Source of the DNA: Stenotrophomonas sp. VV52
Lineage (GTDB): Bacteria > Pseudomonadota > Gammaproteobacteria > Xanthomonadales > Xanthomonadaceae
Direction: 5' to 3'
Assembly: GCF_002893095.1 (NCBI RefSeq)
Contig: NZ_PKQQ01000003.1
Span: 434,001-498,000 of the forward strand
DNA length: 64,000 nucleotides
Shown: positions 18,547-26,735 of the stretch, piece after piece
How the letters are laid out: each line of letters begins with the position of its first letter
How positions within the stretch are numbered: the stretch's first letter is position 1
Notes under the pieces: generated by a model
Database searches by the model: none
What the model was told of the DNA's origin: nothing
Seen by the model: only the letters and a program-made list of their open reading frames with translations
Position numbers and translations under genes: made by a program

Positions 18547-21500
18547 TCAGAACTGGTAGCGGAAGCCCAGCTGGACCGACCACTGCGACACACCGACGTC
18601 GAAGCCGTCTGCGTCGTTGTTGGCCACTGCCGGCTCGTCCGCGCCGCGGAAGTTGTACACGTACTTGCCGTCCTTGATGCCCTGCAGGGTGGCCACACGC
18701 GCATCGGCGAAGAAGCCGTAGTCGTAGATGTTGCCCCAGTCCTTGTTGATCATGTTGCCGATGTTCTGGACGTCGATCCAGATCTCCGACTTGTGACCCT
18801 TCATGAAGCCCGGCAGTTCCTGGCTGACGCGCAGGTCGAAGGTGTTGATCCAACCGGTGCGGAACTGGTTGGCCGGGGCGTAGCTGCCCGCGTACTTGGC
18901 CAGCTGCGGGTTGTTCTTCAGCCACTCGTTGAACGACGCTTCCATCGCGGCATCGGCAGTGAACACGCCTGCCGACGTCAGGTTGCCGAACAGCACGTCA
19001 CCCGGGCCGGCCGGCACGTAGAACAGGTCGTTCGCGGTGCGGCTGTCGCCGTTGGCATCGTTCACGTAGACGTAGCTGTACGGACGGCCGCTGCGGCCTT
19101 CGTAGACCAGGCCGACGCGGGTTTCGTAATCACCGAAGAACTTGTGCTTCCAGTTCAGCGCACCCGACAGGCGGTCGCGGATCTGGTAGCGCGAGGTGTT
19201 TTCGATTTCGTCGTTGGCGTTGAAGGCGTACTGGTAGCCCCAGCCCGAGCTGGCGGTGGAGCTGGTCAGCGTGCCGACTTCGGTGGCATCGGTGTAGGTG
19301 TAACCGATGTTCCAGGACCAGTCGCTGTCCGGCGCCCACGGCTTGGCCAGGGAGACGGTGAACTGCGAGGTGCGACCCTTGTCGGTATTCGCGATCTCGT
19401 AGACCGAGTCGTAGGCCTGGTTGCGACCCGCACGGGCATTGCCGGTGCCCCAGGCCGTACCGGTGCTGCCGATGGAGTAGTACATGTCACGGCCGTCCGG
19501 ACCCTGGTACTGCACCGGACCCAGGTTCAGGTTCTTGTAGTACAGCGCGTCCTTGACCTTGGTGACCAGCAGCTCGGCCGAGGCCACCACGCCGTACCAC
19601 GGCAGTTCGTGGTCGAAGGCCAGGTTGGCCTTGTACACCGACGGCATGTTGAAGTCGCTGCCGACGAAGTTCACGTTCTGGCGGTTCGAACCCGGGGTGG
19701 TCGGGACCGGCTGGGTGTCCTTGTTCGGGCTGAACGGCAGCGCCGGGTTGTAGCCGCTGGTGTAGGAGTAGACCGAATTGTTGAAGCCGGTCGCCGAGTA
19801 GCTGTTGCTCAGCCACACCTGCGGGGCATCACCCTGGAACAGGCCCACGCCGCCGCGCAGCTGGGTCTGGCGATCGGTGTCGAAGGTGTAGTTGAAGCCC
19901 GCGCGCGGCTGGATCAGGAACTTGTTGCTCAGCACTTCGCTGTTGTCCAGACCGAAGAATGCCGAGGCCGGGGCATTGTAGGCCGGCGCCGGGCTGGTGT
20001 CGGCACGGTCGGCACGCACGCCCAGGGTCAGGGTCAGGTTGTTGTTGACGTACCAGGTGTCCTGCACGAACAGGGCCAGGTTGCTGAACTTGTAGTCCGC
20101 CGGAATCGAGCCCGGGCTGCGCTCCGGGTTGTAGTTGTAGCTGCTCCAGCGGCCGGCAGCGAAGTTGTCCAGGCCGTAGAAGGTGTAGGCACCCCACGAG
20201 GTGGCGCCGAAGTAGTTGTAGATGTCGTTGGTGTCGTACGACGCACCGAACTTGACGTCGTGGTCACCCAGGGTCCAGGTACCCGCGGCGTAGTAGTTCC
20301 ACGCCTTGGTTTCCAGGATGTTGTTCTGGGAGTTGACTTCGGTACCCAGGTACAGCGAGTCGCCGCTCGGCGAAGCTTCGCTGCCGCCGAAGAAGATGCG
20401 GATACTCGGCGCGTCGGTCGACACGTTGCGGATCGCCGAGTACTCGCGGTACGAGGCCTTCAGCTCTGTCGAGAAGTTCGGGCTCCAGTCGCTGAACAGC
20501 TGTGCGACGTAGCTCTCGTTGACCTTGTCGTGCTGGTACCAGTACGAGCTCAGCGAGGCCGAGCTGGTGGTCATGCCGTTGATGCGCAGCTTGCTCTGGT
20601 CGATCTTGCTGTAACGGATGTTGGCGCGGTGGTCGTCGCTGATGTTCCAGTCCAGCTTCAGCGCGTACTCTTCCATCTCGGTGTCGCCGTTGCTTTCCAG
20701 GCCACCGGCGGCAATGCCGTAGCCTTCAGCAATCTGCTGCGCGCGGGTCACGTCGGCCAGGGTGAACTGCGGGTTGGCCTTGCCCAGCGCGGTGCCGCTC
20801 AGGTCGGCGCCCGGGGCGGCCTGCTTGAACTTCTCGTAGTTGGCGAAGAAGAACAGCTTGTCCTTCACGATCGGGCCGCCCACGGTCATGCCGTAGGTTT
20901 CTTCCTTGGTGAAGCCGTTGAACTTCTGGCCTTCCGGGTTGTCGCCGAACCAGTCGCCGTCACGGTAGGTGCCGTAGACCGAGCCGTGGAATTCGTTGGT
21001 ACCGGACTTGGTCACCGCATTGACGGTGGCACCGGCGGCGGCAGCGATGCTGACGTCGTAGTTGGACAGGTTGATGTCCAGCGCTTCGATGGCTTCCATG
21101 GCGACCGGCTGGCGGCGGGTCGGCATGTTGTTGCCTTCCAGGCCGAAGGTGTCGCTGGCGGACACGCCGTCGATGTTGATCGAGTTGAAGCGCGGGTTCT
21201 GGCCACCGGCCGAGATCGAGCCCGAGGCGCGGTCGATGAAGGTCACGCGCGGGTCAAGGCGCATCAGGTCCTGGATGTTGCCGCCGATCGACGGGGCCGT
21301 CTCGATCTGCTGCTGGCTGATGTTGGTGCCCGAGCCCATTTTGGTGGAGCTGAAGACTTCCGAACCGCCGGCCACGGCGACGACCTGCACCGCTTCCAGG
21401 TTGGTGGCAGCGACGTCGCCGGTCAGGGCGGCGTTGACGGTACCGGTCTGGTTCACGCCCAGATAGACGCCGTCTTCGGTCTTGGTGCCTTCACCGGACT

Positions 21501-21765
21501 TGGTGATGGTGATGGTGTACGGACCACCCACGCGCAGGCCGCGCGCGTTGTAACGACCCGCAGCATCGGTGGTGGCGCGGCTGACCGTGCCCGACTCGAC
21601 GTGCGTGATGGTGACTTCGGCGCCAGCGACAGGCTGGCCAGCGGCGGACATGACCTGGCCGCCGACACCGGCAGAGGTGCTCTGGGCGAAGGCGGGGGCG
21701 GCAGCAAGTACAGCCATGAGGCCAAGGGTGAGCTTGGACATCCGGAGACAGCGTGGGTCGATCAT
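18547..21765 (-). CDS. Oar-like TonB-dependent receptor with carboxypeptidase-regulatory domain
   Basis: A 1072-residue outer-membrane receptor. After the signal peptide (cleavage near AFAQS, about residue 28) comes a carboxypeptidase-regulatory-like beta-sandwich (about 35-115), then a plug domain and a large beta-barrel ending WSVQLGFRYQF, with the terminal phenylalanine needed for outer-membrane insertion. This architecture matches Oar/CirA-like receptors abundant in Xanthomonadaceae, thought to import large substrates such as peptides or glycans. The substrate cannot be read from the sequence. It is transcribed alone, with a strong terminator downstream and operator-like repeats upstream. 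An internal ATG at 21741 is an alternative start. Confidence 0.88.
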   Translation of the reverse strand: MIDPRCLRMSKLTLGLMAVLAAAPAFAQSTSAGVGGQVMSAAGQPVAGAEVTITHVESGTVSRATTDAAGRYNARGLRVGGPYTITITKSGEGTKTEDGVYLGVNQTGTVNAALTGDVAATNLEAVQVVAVAGGSEVFSSTKMGSGTNISQQQIETAPSIGGNIQDLMRLDPRVTFIDRASGSISAGGQNPRFNSINIDGVSASDTFGLEGNNMPTRRQPVAMEAIEALDINLSNYDVSIAAAAGATVNAVTKSGTNEFHGSVYGTYRDGDWFGDNPEGQKFNGFTKEETYGMTVGGPIVKDKLFFFANYEKFKQAAPGADLSGTALGKANPQFTLADVTRAQQIAEGYGIAAGGLESNGDTEMEEYALKLDWNISDDHRANIRYSKIDQSKLRINGMTTSSASLSSYWYQHDKVNESYVAQLFSDWSPNFSTELKASYREYSAIRNVSTDAPSIRIFFGGSEASPSGDSLYLGTEVNSQNNILETKAWNYYAAGTWTLGDHDVKFGASYDTNDIYNYFGATSWGAYTFYGLDNFAAGRWSSYNYNPERSPGSIPADYKFSNLALFVQDTWYVNNNLTLTLGVRADRADTSPAPAYNAPASAFFGLDNSEVLSNKFLIQPRAGFNYTFDTDRQTQLRGGVGLFQGDAPQVWLSNSYSATGFNNSVYSYTSGYNPALPFSPNKDTQPVPTTPGSNRQNVNFVGSDFNMPSVYKANLAFDHELPWYGVVASAELLVTKVKDALYYKNLNLGPVQYQGPDGRDMYYSIGSTGTAWGTGNARAGRNQAYDSVYEIANTDKGRTSQFTVSLAKPWAPDSDWSWNIGYTYTDATEVGTLTSSTASSGWGYQYAFNANDEIENTSRYQIRDRLSGALNWKHKFFGDYETRVGLVYEGRSGRPYSYVYVNDANGDSRTANDLFYVPAGPGDVLFGNLTSAGVFTADAAMEASFNEWLKNNPQLAKYAGSYAPANQFRTGWINTFDLRVSQELPGFMKGHKSEIWIDVQNIGNMINKDWGNIYDYGFFADARVATLQGIKDGKYVYNFRGADEPAVANNDADGFDVGVSQWSVQLGFRYQF

Positions 21766-21891
21766 TGGGAGTAGCCTCGATGCGAGTTGGCGATGACGGA
21801 AAAAAAAGCGCGCCCAGGCAGCAGCCGTTCAGGCAGCTGCATGGACTTTTATCTGGGTTCCCTTGCCGCAGGCTGGTTTCAGCCGCAACGG

Positions 21892-21909
21892 TTAACACTA
21901 GATTAACAC
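21892..21909. promoter_or_regulatory. direct repeat TTAACAC, 11-base period
   Basis: TTAACAC occurs at 21892-21898 and again at 21903-21909, one helical turn apart, about 130 bases upstream of the TonB receptor start. Same-face repeats of this kind are typical of an activator or repressor site. No known regulator is assigned. Confidence 0.4.
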
Positions 21910-21980
21910 GATAAGCCCGCTGTATGACGGTTTGGCGACAAAACACACGCCATCACAACGCGATCGTGACGCCTTCTTCA

Positions 21981-22004
21981 CATTTGGCTGAATTGGACCA
22001 AATG
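21981..22004. promoter_or_regulatory. inverted repeat CATTTGG-N10-CCAAATG
   Basis: A perfect seven-base inverted repeat with a ten-base spacer lies in the 325-base gap between the TonB receptor and the SDR gene. It is AT-rich compared with its surroundings and has no terminator-like T run, so it looks like a dimeric operator. Confidence 0.35.
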
Positions 22005-22029
22005 CGACACTTTCCGCCGTTCAGGTGCG

Positions 22030-22048
22030 GTAGCGAACCCGGGTTCGC
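22030..22048 (+). repeat. GTAG-type palindrome (SMAG/REP-like)
   Basis: GTA followed by the perfect palindrome GCGAACCCGGGTTCGC. It fits the GTAG-plus-hairpin plan of Stenotrophomonas REP elements but is shorter and less typical than the others here. It lies 43 bases beyond the SDR stop and could also act as its transcript end. Confidence 0.45.
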
Positions 22049-22090
22049 GGGTACACCCGATCAGGGTGCCAAGCCGGTGTGTCCGGCCGG

Positions 22091-22834
22091 TTACGACAAG
22101 GCCAGTACCTGGCCCCGATGCGCCACGCCAGCGGCGGACAGCAGTTCGACGGCGGCGGCGGCGTGAACGGCCGGTTCGCGGGCGACGCCGTCCTCGTCCA
22201 GCGAGAACGCGCGGGCCCGCAGCGCGGTGCGCATCGGGCCGGGCTGCAGGCCACTGACCCGCACCGGGCTGCGCGCCAGTTCGTCGTGCAGCGCGGCGAT
22301 CAGCCCACGCAGGCCGTGCTGGGCCGCACCGTACCCGCCCCAGAAGGCACGCCCTACCCGCTCGGGATCGTCCACGGTGAACACCAGCGCGGCATCGTCG
22401 CGCTGGCGCAGCAGCGGCAGGCAGGCCTGGGCCAGCCAGGCCGGGGCGGTCAGGTTGACGTGTACCGCGCGTGCGAACGCCGCCGGGTCGGCGTGCTCGA
22501 ACGGGGTCAGGCCCGGAAAGTCGGCCGCGCAGTACAGCACGCCGTCGAGCCGGCCCAGTTCGGACTGCAGGCGTTCGGCCAGGGTGGCGTAGTCGTCCGG
22601 GGTGGCCCCTTCCAGGTCCATCGGGTACAGCAGTGGTTCGGGCCCTGCGGCTTCGACCGCCGCATAGACGCGGTCGAGCCGACGCGGTTTGCGCCCGAGC
22701 AGGACCACGGTGGCCCCGGCTTCGGCACAGGCCACGGCGGCGGCGCTGCCGAAGCCGCCGCCGGCGCCGGCAATGAGAATGACGCGGCCCGCCAGCGCCC
22801 CGGTCCCGACCCCGACGGACGGGACCGCGCTCAT
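22091..22834 (-). CDS. SDR family protein with altered catalytic residues (YciK-like)
   Basis: A 247-residue short-chain dehydrogenase/reductase fold resembling YciK. The cofactor loop LIAGAGGGFGSA (about residues 20-31) and the NL motif in the fifth helix are present. The active-site motif Y-x3-K reads YGAAQ (Tyr168, Gln172), so the catalytic lysine is glutamine. The usual serine about 13 residues before the tyrosine is aspartate (Asp155). It overlaps grxD by four bases (ATGA). Either this is a non-catalytic member or it uses a different mechanism; the substrate is unknown. Confidence 0.78.
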   Translation of the reverse strand: MSAVPSVGVGTGALAGRVILIAGAGGGFGSAAAVACAEAGATVVLLGRKPRRLDRVYAAVEAAGPEPLLYPMDLEGATPDDYATLAERLQSELGRLDGVLYCAADFPGLTPFEHADPAAFARAVHVNLTAPAWLAQACLPLLRQRDDAALVFTVDDPERVGRAFWGGYGAAQHGLRGLIAALHDELARSPVRVSGLQPGPMRTALRARAFSLDEDGVAREPAVHAAAAVELLSAAGVAHRGQVLALS

Positions 22835-23151
22835 GGCTGCGAGGCCTCTTCGACGATGCGCTTGAGCTCGCCGGATTCGAACAGTTCCAGCACGATGTCG
22901 CAGCCGCCGATCAGCTCGCCGTTGATGAACAACTGCGGGAACGTGGGCAGGTTGGAGAAGCGCGGCAGGTTGGCGCGGATCTCGGGTTCCTCGAGCACAT
23001 TGACGGTGCGCAGCGCGACCGCGCCGGCAGCCATCAGGGCCTGCACGGCCCGGCTGGAGAAACCACACATGGGATACTGTGGCGTGCCCTTCATGAACAA
23101 CACGAGGGGGTACTTCTCCACTTCGGCCTGGATCTGCTGCATCACCGCCAC
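22831..23151 (-). CDS. grxD: monothiol glutaredoxin, Grx4 family
   Basis: A 106-residue monothiol glutaredoxin that binds and transfers [2Fe-2S] clusters. The active site reads MKGTPQYPMCGFS, with a single cysteine in the CGFS motif. The glutathione-binding features TFPQLFINGELIGGCD follow. I took the GTG at 23151, six bases after GGAG; it aligns with the N-terminus expected for close homologues as I remember them. A TTG six codons upstream is possible. It is divergent from the SOD gene and translationally coupled to the SDR. Confidence 0.88.
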   Translation of the reverse strand: MAVMQQIQAEVEKYPLVLFMKGTPQYPMCGFSSRAVQALMAAGAVALRTVNVLEEPEIRANLPRFSNLPTFPQLFINGELIGGCDIVLELFESGELKRIVEEASQP

Positions 23152-23244
23152 CACACTCTCCCTGCGCAACGGGGCACCCCACCTCGGCGGTCGGATAGAC
23201 TCCCTGTAACGATCATTGTAATCCTACTGGCCCTGCTGCGACCC

Positions 23245-23826
23245 ATGCCCTTCGACCTGCCCCGCCTGCCCTACGACCGTACCGCCCTGCAGCCGCACCT
23301 GTCGGCCACCCTCCTGGACCTGCATCACGGACAGCACCATCGGGCCTACCTGGAGGCTGTCAACGCACGCATCGAAGGCACCGAGCTGGCCGAGCTGTCG
23401 CTGGAGGAGATCGTGCGGCAGAGCCAGGGCAGCCTGTTCGACGCGGCGGCCCAAGCCTGGAACCACGCCTTCTACTGGCAGTGCCTGTCACCGCGCGCGG
23501 GCGGCGATCCGCAGGGGCGGCTGGGCGAGCTGGTGAGCCGCCATTTCGGCGATGCCAAGCGCCTGCGTGAGGAGTTCGAGCGGGTCGCGCTGGGCCTGTT
23601 CGGTGCGGGCTGGGTGTGGCTGGTGCAGCACCCATCCGGCGCGCTGGCGATCCAGGCCACGCGCAATGCCGGCACGCCGCTGACCGGGCAGAGCACGCCG
23701 CTGCTGGCGTGCTCCATGTGGGAGCACGCCTATTACACCGACTACCAGAACGACCGCGCGCGCTACCTCGAGGCGTTCTGGAAGCTGGTCAACTGGAACT
23801 TCGTGGCCTCGCAGCTGCGCGAGTAA
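23245..23826 (+). CDS. sodB: Fe-type superoxide dismutase, divergent (Asp metal ligand replaced)
   Basis: A 193-residue iron/manganese superoxide dismutase family protein, the typical length. His27, His74 and His161 (in WEHAYYTDY) of the metal site are present, as is the iron-type glutamine AAQAWNH. The fourth ligand is different: where the family has D-x-W-E-H, this protein has S-M-W-E-H, so the aspartate is Ser157 (codon TCC at 23713-23715). That change should weaken or alter metal binding, so activity is doubtful although the fold is clear. The stop codon directly abuts the convergent purK stop (TAATTA). Confidence 0.85.
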   Translation: MPFDLPRLPYDRTALQPHLSATLLDLHHGQHHRAYLEAVNARIEGTELAELSLEEIVRQSQGSLFDAAAQAWNHAFYWQCLSPRAGGDPQGRLGELVSRHFGDAKRLREEFERVALGLFGAGWVWLVQHPSGALAIQATRNAGTPLTGQSTPLLACSMWEHAYYTDYQNDRARYLEAFWKLVNWNFVASQLRE

Positions 23827-24975
23827 TTACCCGCGCAGCGTTGCGAGCGCCGGAGCGACCTGTTCGGTTCGCTGCAGTCGGGTGCCCACCACTTCGATCT
23901 CCGCCGCCAGCTGCGCCGCGTCATCGCCGCGCAGGGTGGCGTGGCCGACCTTGCGCCCGTCGCGCGGCTGCTTGCCGTAGTCGTGCCAGTGGCCGCCCGG
24001 CTGGGCCAGCACCGCCGCCGCTTCGGGCATCTCGCCGATCCAGTTGAGCATGCAGGCATGGCCGAGCATGCGGGTGTCGCCCAGCGGCAGGCCGAGTACG
24101 GCGCGCAGGTGGTTTTCGAACTGCGAGGTTTCGCTGCCTTCGATGGTCCAGTGCCCGGAGTTGTGCACGCGCGGCGCCATTTCGTTGGCCAGCAGTTCCT
24201 CGCCCCGGCAGAACAGTTCGAGGGCGAACACGCCCACGTAGTCCAGCTTCTCGGCCAGGGTGTGGGCGTACCCGATGGCGGCCTCGTACTGCGCGGGTGA
24301 CAGGCTTGCCGGTGCCACGCTGGCCGAGAGCACGCCATTGACATGCCAGTTGCCGGTCACCGGCCAGGCGCGGAACTCACCGTCCCGCCCGCGCACGGCG
24401 ACCACGCTGACCTCGCGCTCGAACGCGACGAAACCTTCCAGGATCAGGCCGGTACGCTCCACCTGCCCACCGAGTTCGGCCCAGGCCGCGTCGATGTCGG
24501 CGGCGCTGCGCAGGCGGAACTGGCCCTTGCCGTCGTAGCCGAAGCGGCGGGTCTTGAGGATGCACGGCAGGCCGAACTCGCCGACCCTGGCGGCCAGCTC
24601 ATCGCGGCTGCGGATGTCGGCGAACGGCGGCAGCGGAATACCCAGTCCGGCGAACAGGGTTTTCTCGCTCAGGCGATCCTGGGCGACGGCCAGGGCGTCC
24701 GGATTGGGATACACCGGCACGCGCTCGGCCAGGAACTGCGCGCTGCGCGCGGGCACGTTCTCGAAATCGAAGGTGACCACGTCCACGCGTTCGGCGAACG
24801 CGGCCAGCGCGGCCTCGTCCTCGAAGGCGGCGACCTGCAGCGGCGCCACCTGGCCACCGCACGCGTCGGCGGCCGGGTCGAACAGTTCAAAGCGCAGGCC
24901 CATCGGGGCGCCGGCCAGGACCATCATGCGGGCGAGCTGGCCGCCGCCCAGGATGCCAACGGTCTTCACGGTCAT
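23827..24975 (-). CDS. purK: 5-(carboxyamino)imidazole ribonucleotide synthase
   Basis: PurK makes N5-CAIR from AIR, bicarbonate and ATP in purine synthesis. The 382-residue product starts [18 protein letters not shown], the family's conserved opening, and has the ATP-grasp features [12 protein letters not shown] and [23 protein letters not shown]. Its ATG overlaps the purE stop (ATGA), so the two are co-translated. PurE then rearranges the product to CAIR. A longer open frame continues upstream through purE but is a shadow. Confidence 0.95.
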   Translation of the reverse strand: MTVKTVGILGGGQLARMMVLAGAPMGLRFELFDPAADACGGQVAPLQVAAFEDEAALAAFAERVDVVTFDFENVPARSAQFLAERVPVYPNPDALAVAQDRLSEKTLFAGLGIPLPPFADIRSRDELAARVGEFGLPCILKTRRFGYDGKGQFRLRSAADIDAAWAELGGQVERTGLILEGFVAFEREVSVVAVRGRDGEFRAWPVTGNWHVNGVLSASVAPASLSPAQYEAAIGYAHTLAEKLDYVGVFALELFCRGEELLANEMAPRVHNSGHWTIEGSETSQFENHLRAVLGLPLGDTRMLGHACMLNWIGEMPEAAAVLAQPGGHWHDYGKQPRDGRKVGHATLRGDDAAQLAAEIEVVGTRLQRTEQVAPALATLRG

Positions 24976-25475
24976 TGGCGTGGGTCGTCGTGGGCCATGA
25001 CGTCTTCGGTCTGGCGGGCGCGGAAGGCGTCCAGCGCCTGGCCGATGGCGGCCTGTTCCGGCGCCAGCATTGCCGCGGCGAACAGCGCGGCATTGGAGGC
25101 CCCGGCATTGCCGATGGCGAAGGTGGCGACCGGGATGCCGGCCGGCATCTGCACGATCGACAGCAGCGAGTCCATGCCGTTCAGGGCCTTGGACTGCACC
25201 GGCACGCCGAGCACCGGCACGGCGGTCTTGGCCGCGATCATGCCCGGCAGGTGCGCGGCGCCGCCGGCACCGGCGATGATCGCGCGCAGGCCACGCGGGC
25301 CGGCCTGTTCGGCGTAGGTGAACAGCACGTCCGGGGTCCGGTGCGCGGACACCACCTTGACTTCGTAGGGAACACCGAGCGCGTCGAGCTTCTGCGCCGC
25401 ATGCTGCATGGTCTCCCAGTCGGAGCGGGAACCCATGACGATGCCGACGAGCGGCGCGGATTGGTTGGGGGTCAT
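24972..25475 (-). CDS. purE: 5-(carboxyamino)imidazole ribonucleotide mutase
   Basis: PurE converts N5-CAIR to CAIR, the step after PurK. The 167-residue product has [13 protein letters not shown] near its start, then VVSAHRTPD and [12 protein letters not shown], the class I PurE active-site loops. The start at 25475 follows a short divergent intergenic region shared with the Trm112-like gene. Its last residues overlap the purK start. Confidence 0.95.
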   Translation of the reverse strand: MTPNQSAPLVGIVMGSRSDWETMQHAAQKLDALGVPYEVKVVSAHRTPDVLFTYAEQAGPRGLRAIIAGAGGAAHLPGMIAAKTAVPVLGVPVQSKALNGMDSLLSIVQMPAGIPVATFAIGNAGASNAALFAAAMLAPEQAAIGQALDAFRARQTEDVMAHDDPRQ

Positions 25476-25499
25476 TGGCCGTCACCTGCCTTAAAGACG

Positions 25500-25506
25500 T
25501 ATTCTA
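25500..25506. promoter_or_regulatory. overlapping divergent -10 elements
   Basis: TATTCT on the plus strand (toward the Trm112-like gene) and TAGAAT on the minus strand (toward purE) overlap in the 60-base divergent gap. The -35 regions are weak. Confidence 0.3.
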
Positions 25507-25535
25507 GCCGCCTTCCACGCATTACGAAGAACCCC

Positions 25536-25805
25536 ATGGATCGCAAAGTCATCGATCGGCTGTGCTCGCCGAACACCCGCCAGCCCCTGTCCCTCCTTGA
25601 CGCCACGGGCCTTGAGGCGCTGAACCAGGCCATCGCGGCCGGTGCCGTGGCCAAGGCCAGCGGCGACCCGCAGGGCGAGAAGCTGCGCGAGGCACTGCTG
25701 ACCCGCGACCGCAAGCAGGTCTTCCGCGTGGACGACGGCATTCCGGTGCTGCTGGCCGAAGAGGCCATCGACACCGCGCAGATCGCCAACTTCCCGGAAA
25801 AATGA
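25536..25805 (+). CDS. Trm112/YcaR-like small protein
   Basis: An 89-residue protein beginning MDRKVIDRLCSPNTRQPL, a Trm112-like (UPF0434) domain. Bacterial members are short, often zinc-binding proteins; only one of the expected cysteines is obvious, so zinc binding is uncertain. The YcaR homologue in E. coli lies between lpxK and kdsB; here it is coupled to nadC instead, its stop overlapping the nadC start (ATGA). Its function is not established. Confidence 0.75.
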   Translation: MDRKVIDRLCSPNTRQPLSLLDATGLEALNQAIAAGAVAKASGDPQGEKLREALLTRDRKQVFRVDDGIPVLLAEEAIDTAQIANFPEK

Positions 25806-26659
25806 GCCCGGCCCCGCTGACGCCTCCGGCCCCGGCGCAGGTCCAGGCCGACGTGGCCCGCGCCCTGGCCGAGGACATCGGCAGCGGCGATGTCACCGCC
25901 GCCCTGCTCCCGGACCGCCCGGACAGCGCCTACCTGCTGTGCAAGCAGGACGCGGTGATCGCCGGCCGGCCGTGGTTCGACGCCACCCACCAGGCGCTGG
26001 ATCCGGACGTGCGGATCGAGTGGCGGGTCGCTGAAGGCGATACGGTCGCCGCCGGCACGGTGTTGGCGATCCTGCACGGGCGCAACCGCAGCCTGGTCAG
26101 TGCCGAGCGCACCTCGCTGAATTTCCTGCAGACGCTGTCCGGTACCGCGACTACCACGGCCCGCTACGTGGCTGCCGTGGCCGGTACCGGCACGCGCATC
26201 CTGGACACGCGCAAGACCCTGCCGGGGCTGCGCGTGGCGCAGAAGTACGCGGTACGCTGCGGTGGTGGCGACAACCACCGCCAGGGCCTGTTCGATACGG
26301 TGATGCTCAAGGAAAACCACATCCGCGCCGCCGGGTCGCTGACCGCAGCGGTGCAGGCTGCACGCGCGCAGTGGCCGCAGCTGCCGCTGGTGGTGGAGGT
26401 GGAAGACCTGGACCAGCTGCGTGAGGCGCTGGCCGTGGGGTGCGACCGGATCCTGATCGACGACTTCGACGCCGCCATGCGGCGCGAGGCGGTGCGCATT
26501 GCCGCCGGGCGGATTCCGCTGGAGGTGTCCGGCAGCGTGGATCTCGCTGGGCTGCGGGCGATTGCCGAAGACGGAGTGGACTGCATCTCGATCGGGGGCT
26601 TGACCAAGCATGTGCAGGCGATCGATCTGTCGTTGAAGCTGGGCGATCCGCCGCGGTAG
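25802..26659 (+). CDS. nadC: nicotinate-nucleotide pyrophosphorylase (carboxylating)
   Basis: NadC (quinolinate phosphoribosyltransferase) makes nicotinate mononucleotide from quinolinate and PRPP in NAD synthesis. The 285-residue product has the conserved stretches AERTSLNFLQTLSG, LDTRKTLPGLR, KYAVRCGGGDNHR and LKENH, which form the active site, and ends with ISIGGLTKH. The start overlaps the preceding stop by four bases. It is an ordinary housekeeping gene of normal length. Confidence 0.96.
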   Translation: MSPAPLTPPAPAQVQADVARALAEDIGSGDVTAALLPDRPDSAYLLCKQDAVIAGRPWFDATHQALDPDVRIEWRVAEGDTVAAGTVLAILHGRNRSLVSAERTSLNFLQTLSGTATTTARYVAAVAGTGTRILDTRKTLPGLRVAQKYAVRCGGGDNHRQGLFDTVMLKENHIRAAGSLTAAVQAARAQWPQLPLVVEVEDLDQLREALAVGCDRILIDDFDAAMRREAVRIAAGRIPLEVSGSVDLAGLRAIAEDGVDCISIGGLTKHVQAIDLSLKLGDPPR

Positions 26660-26735
26660 CGTCGGATTCCGGATTTTCACGGTGCGGGCAAGGCGTGTTT
26701 GCGACGCTGTGCGTGCCCCCACCTGGAGAGCGCGT

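Noticed and set aside
18793-21774. 993-codon open frame on the plus strand opposite the TonB receptor
   Set aside because: It is a complement shadow of a clear receptor gene; its translation is valine/glycine/arginine-rich without domains, and GC-rich codon use keeps this frame open.
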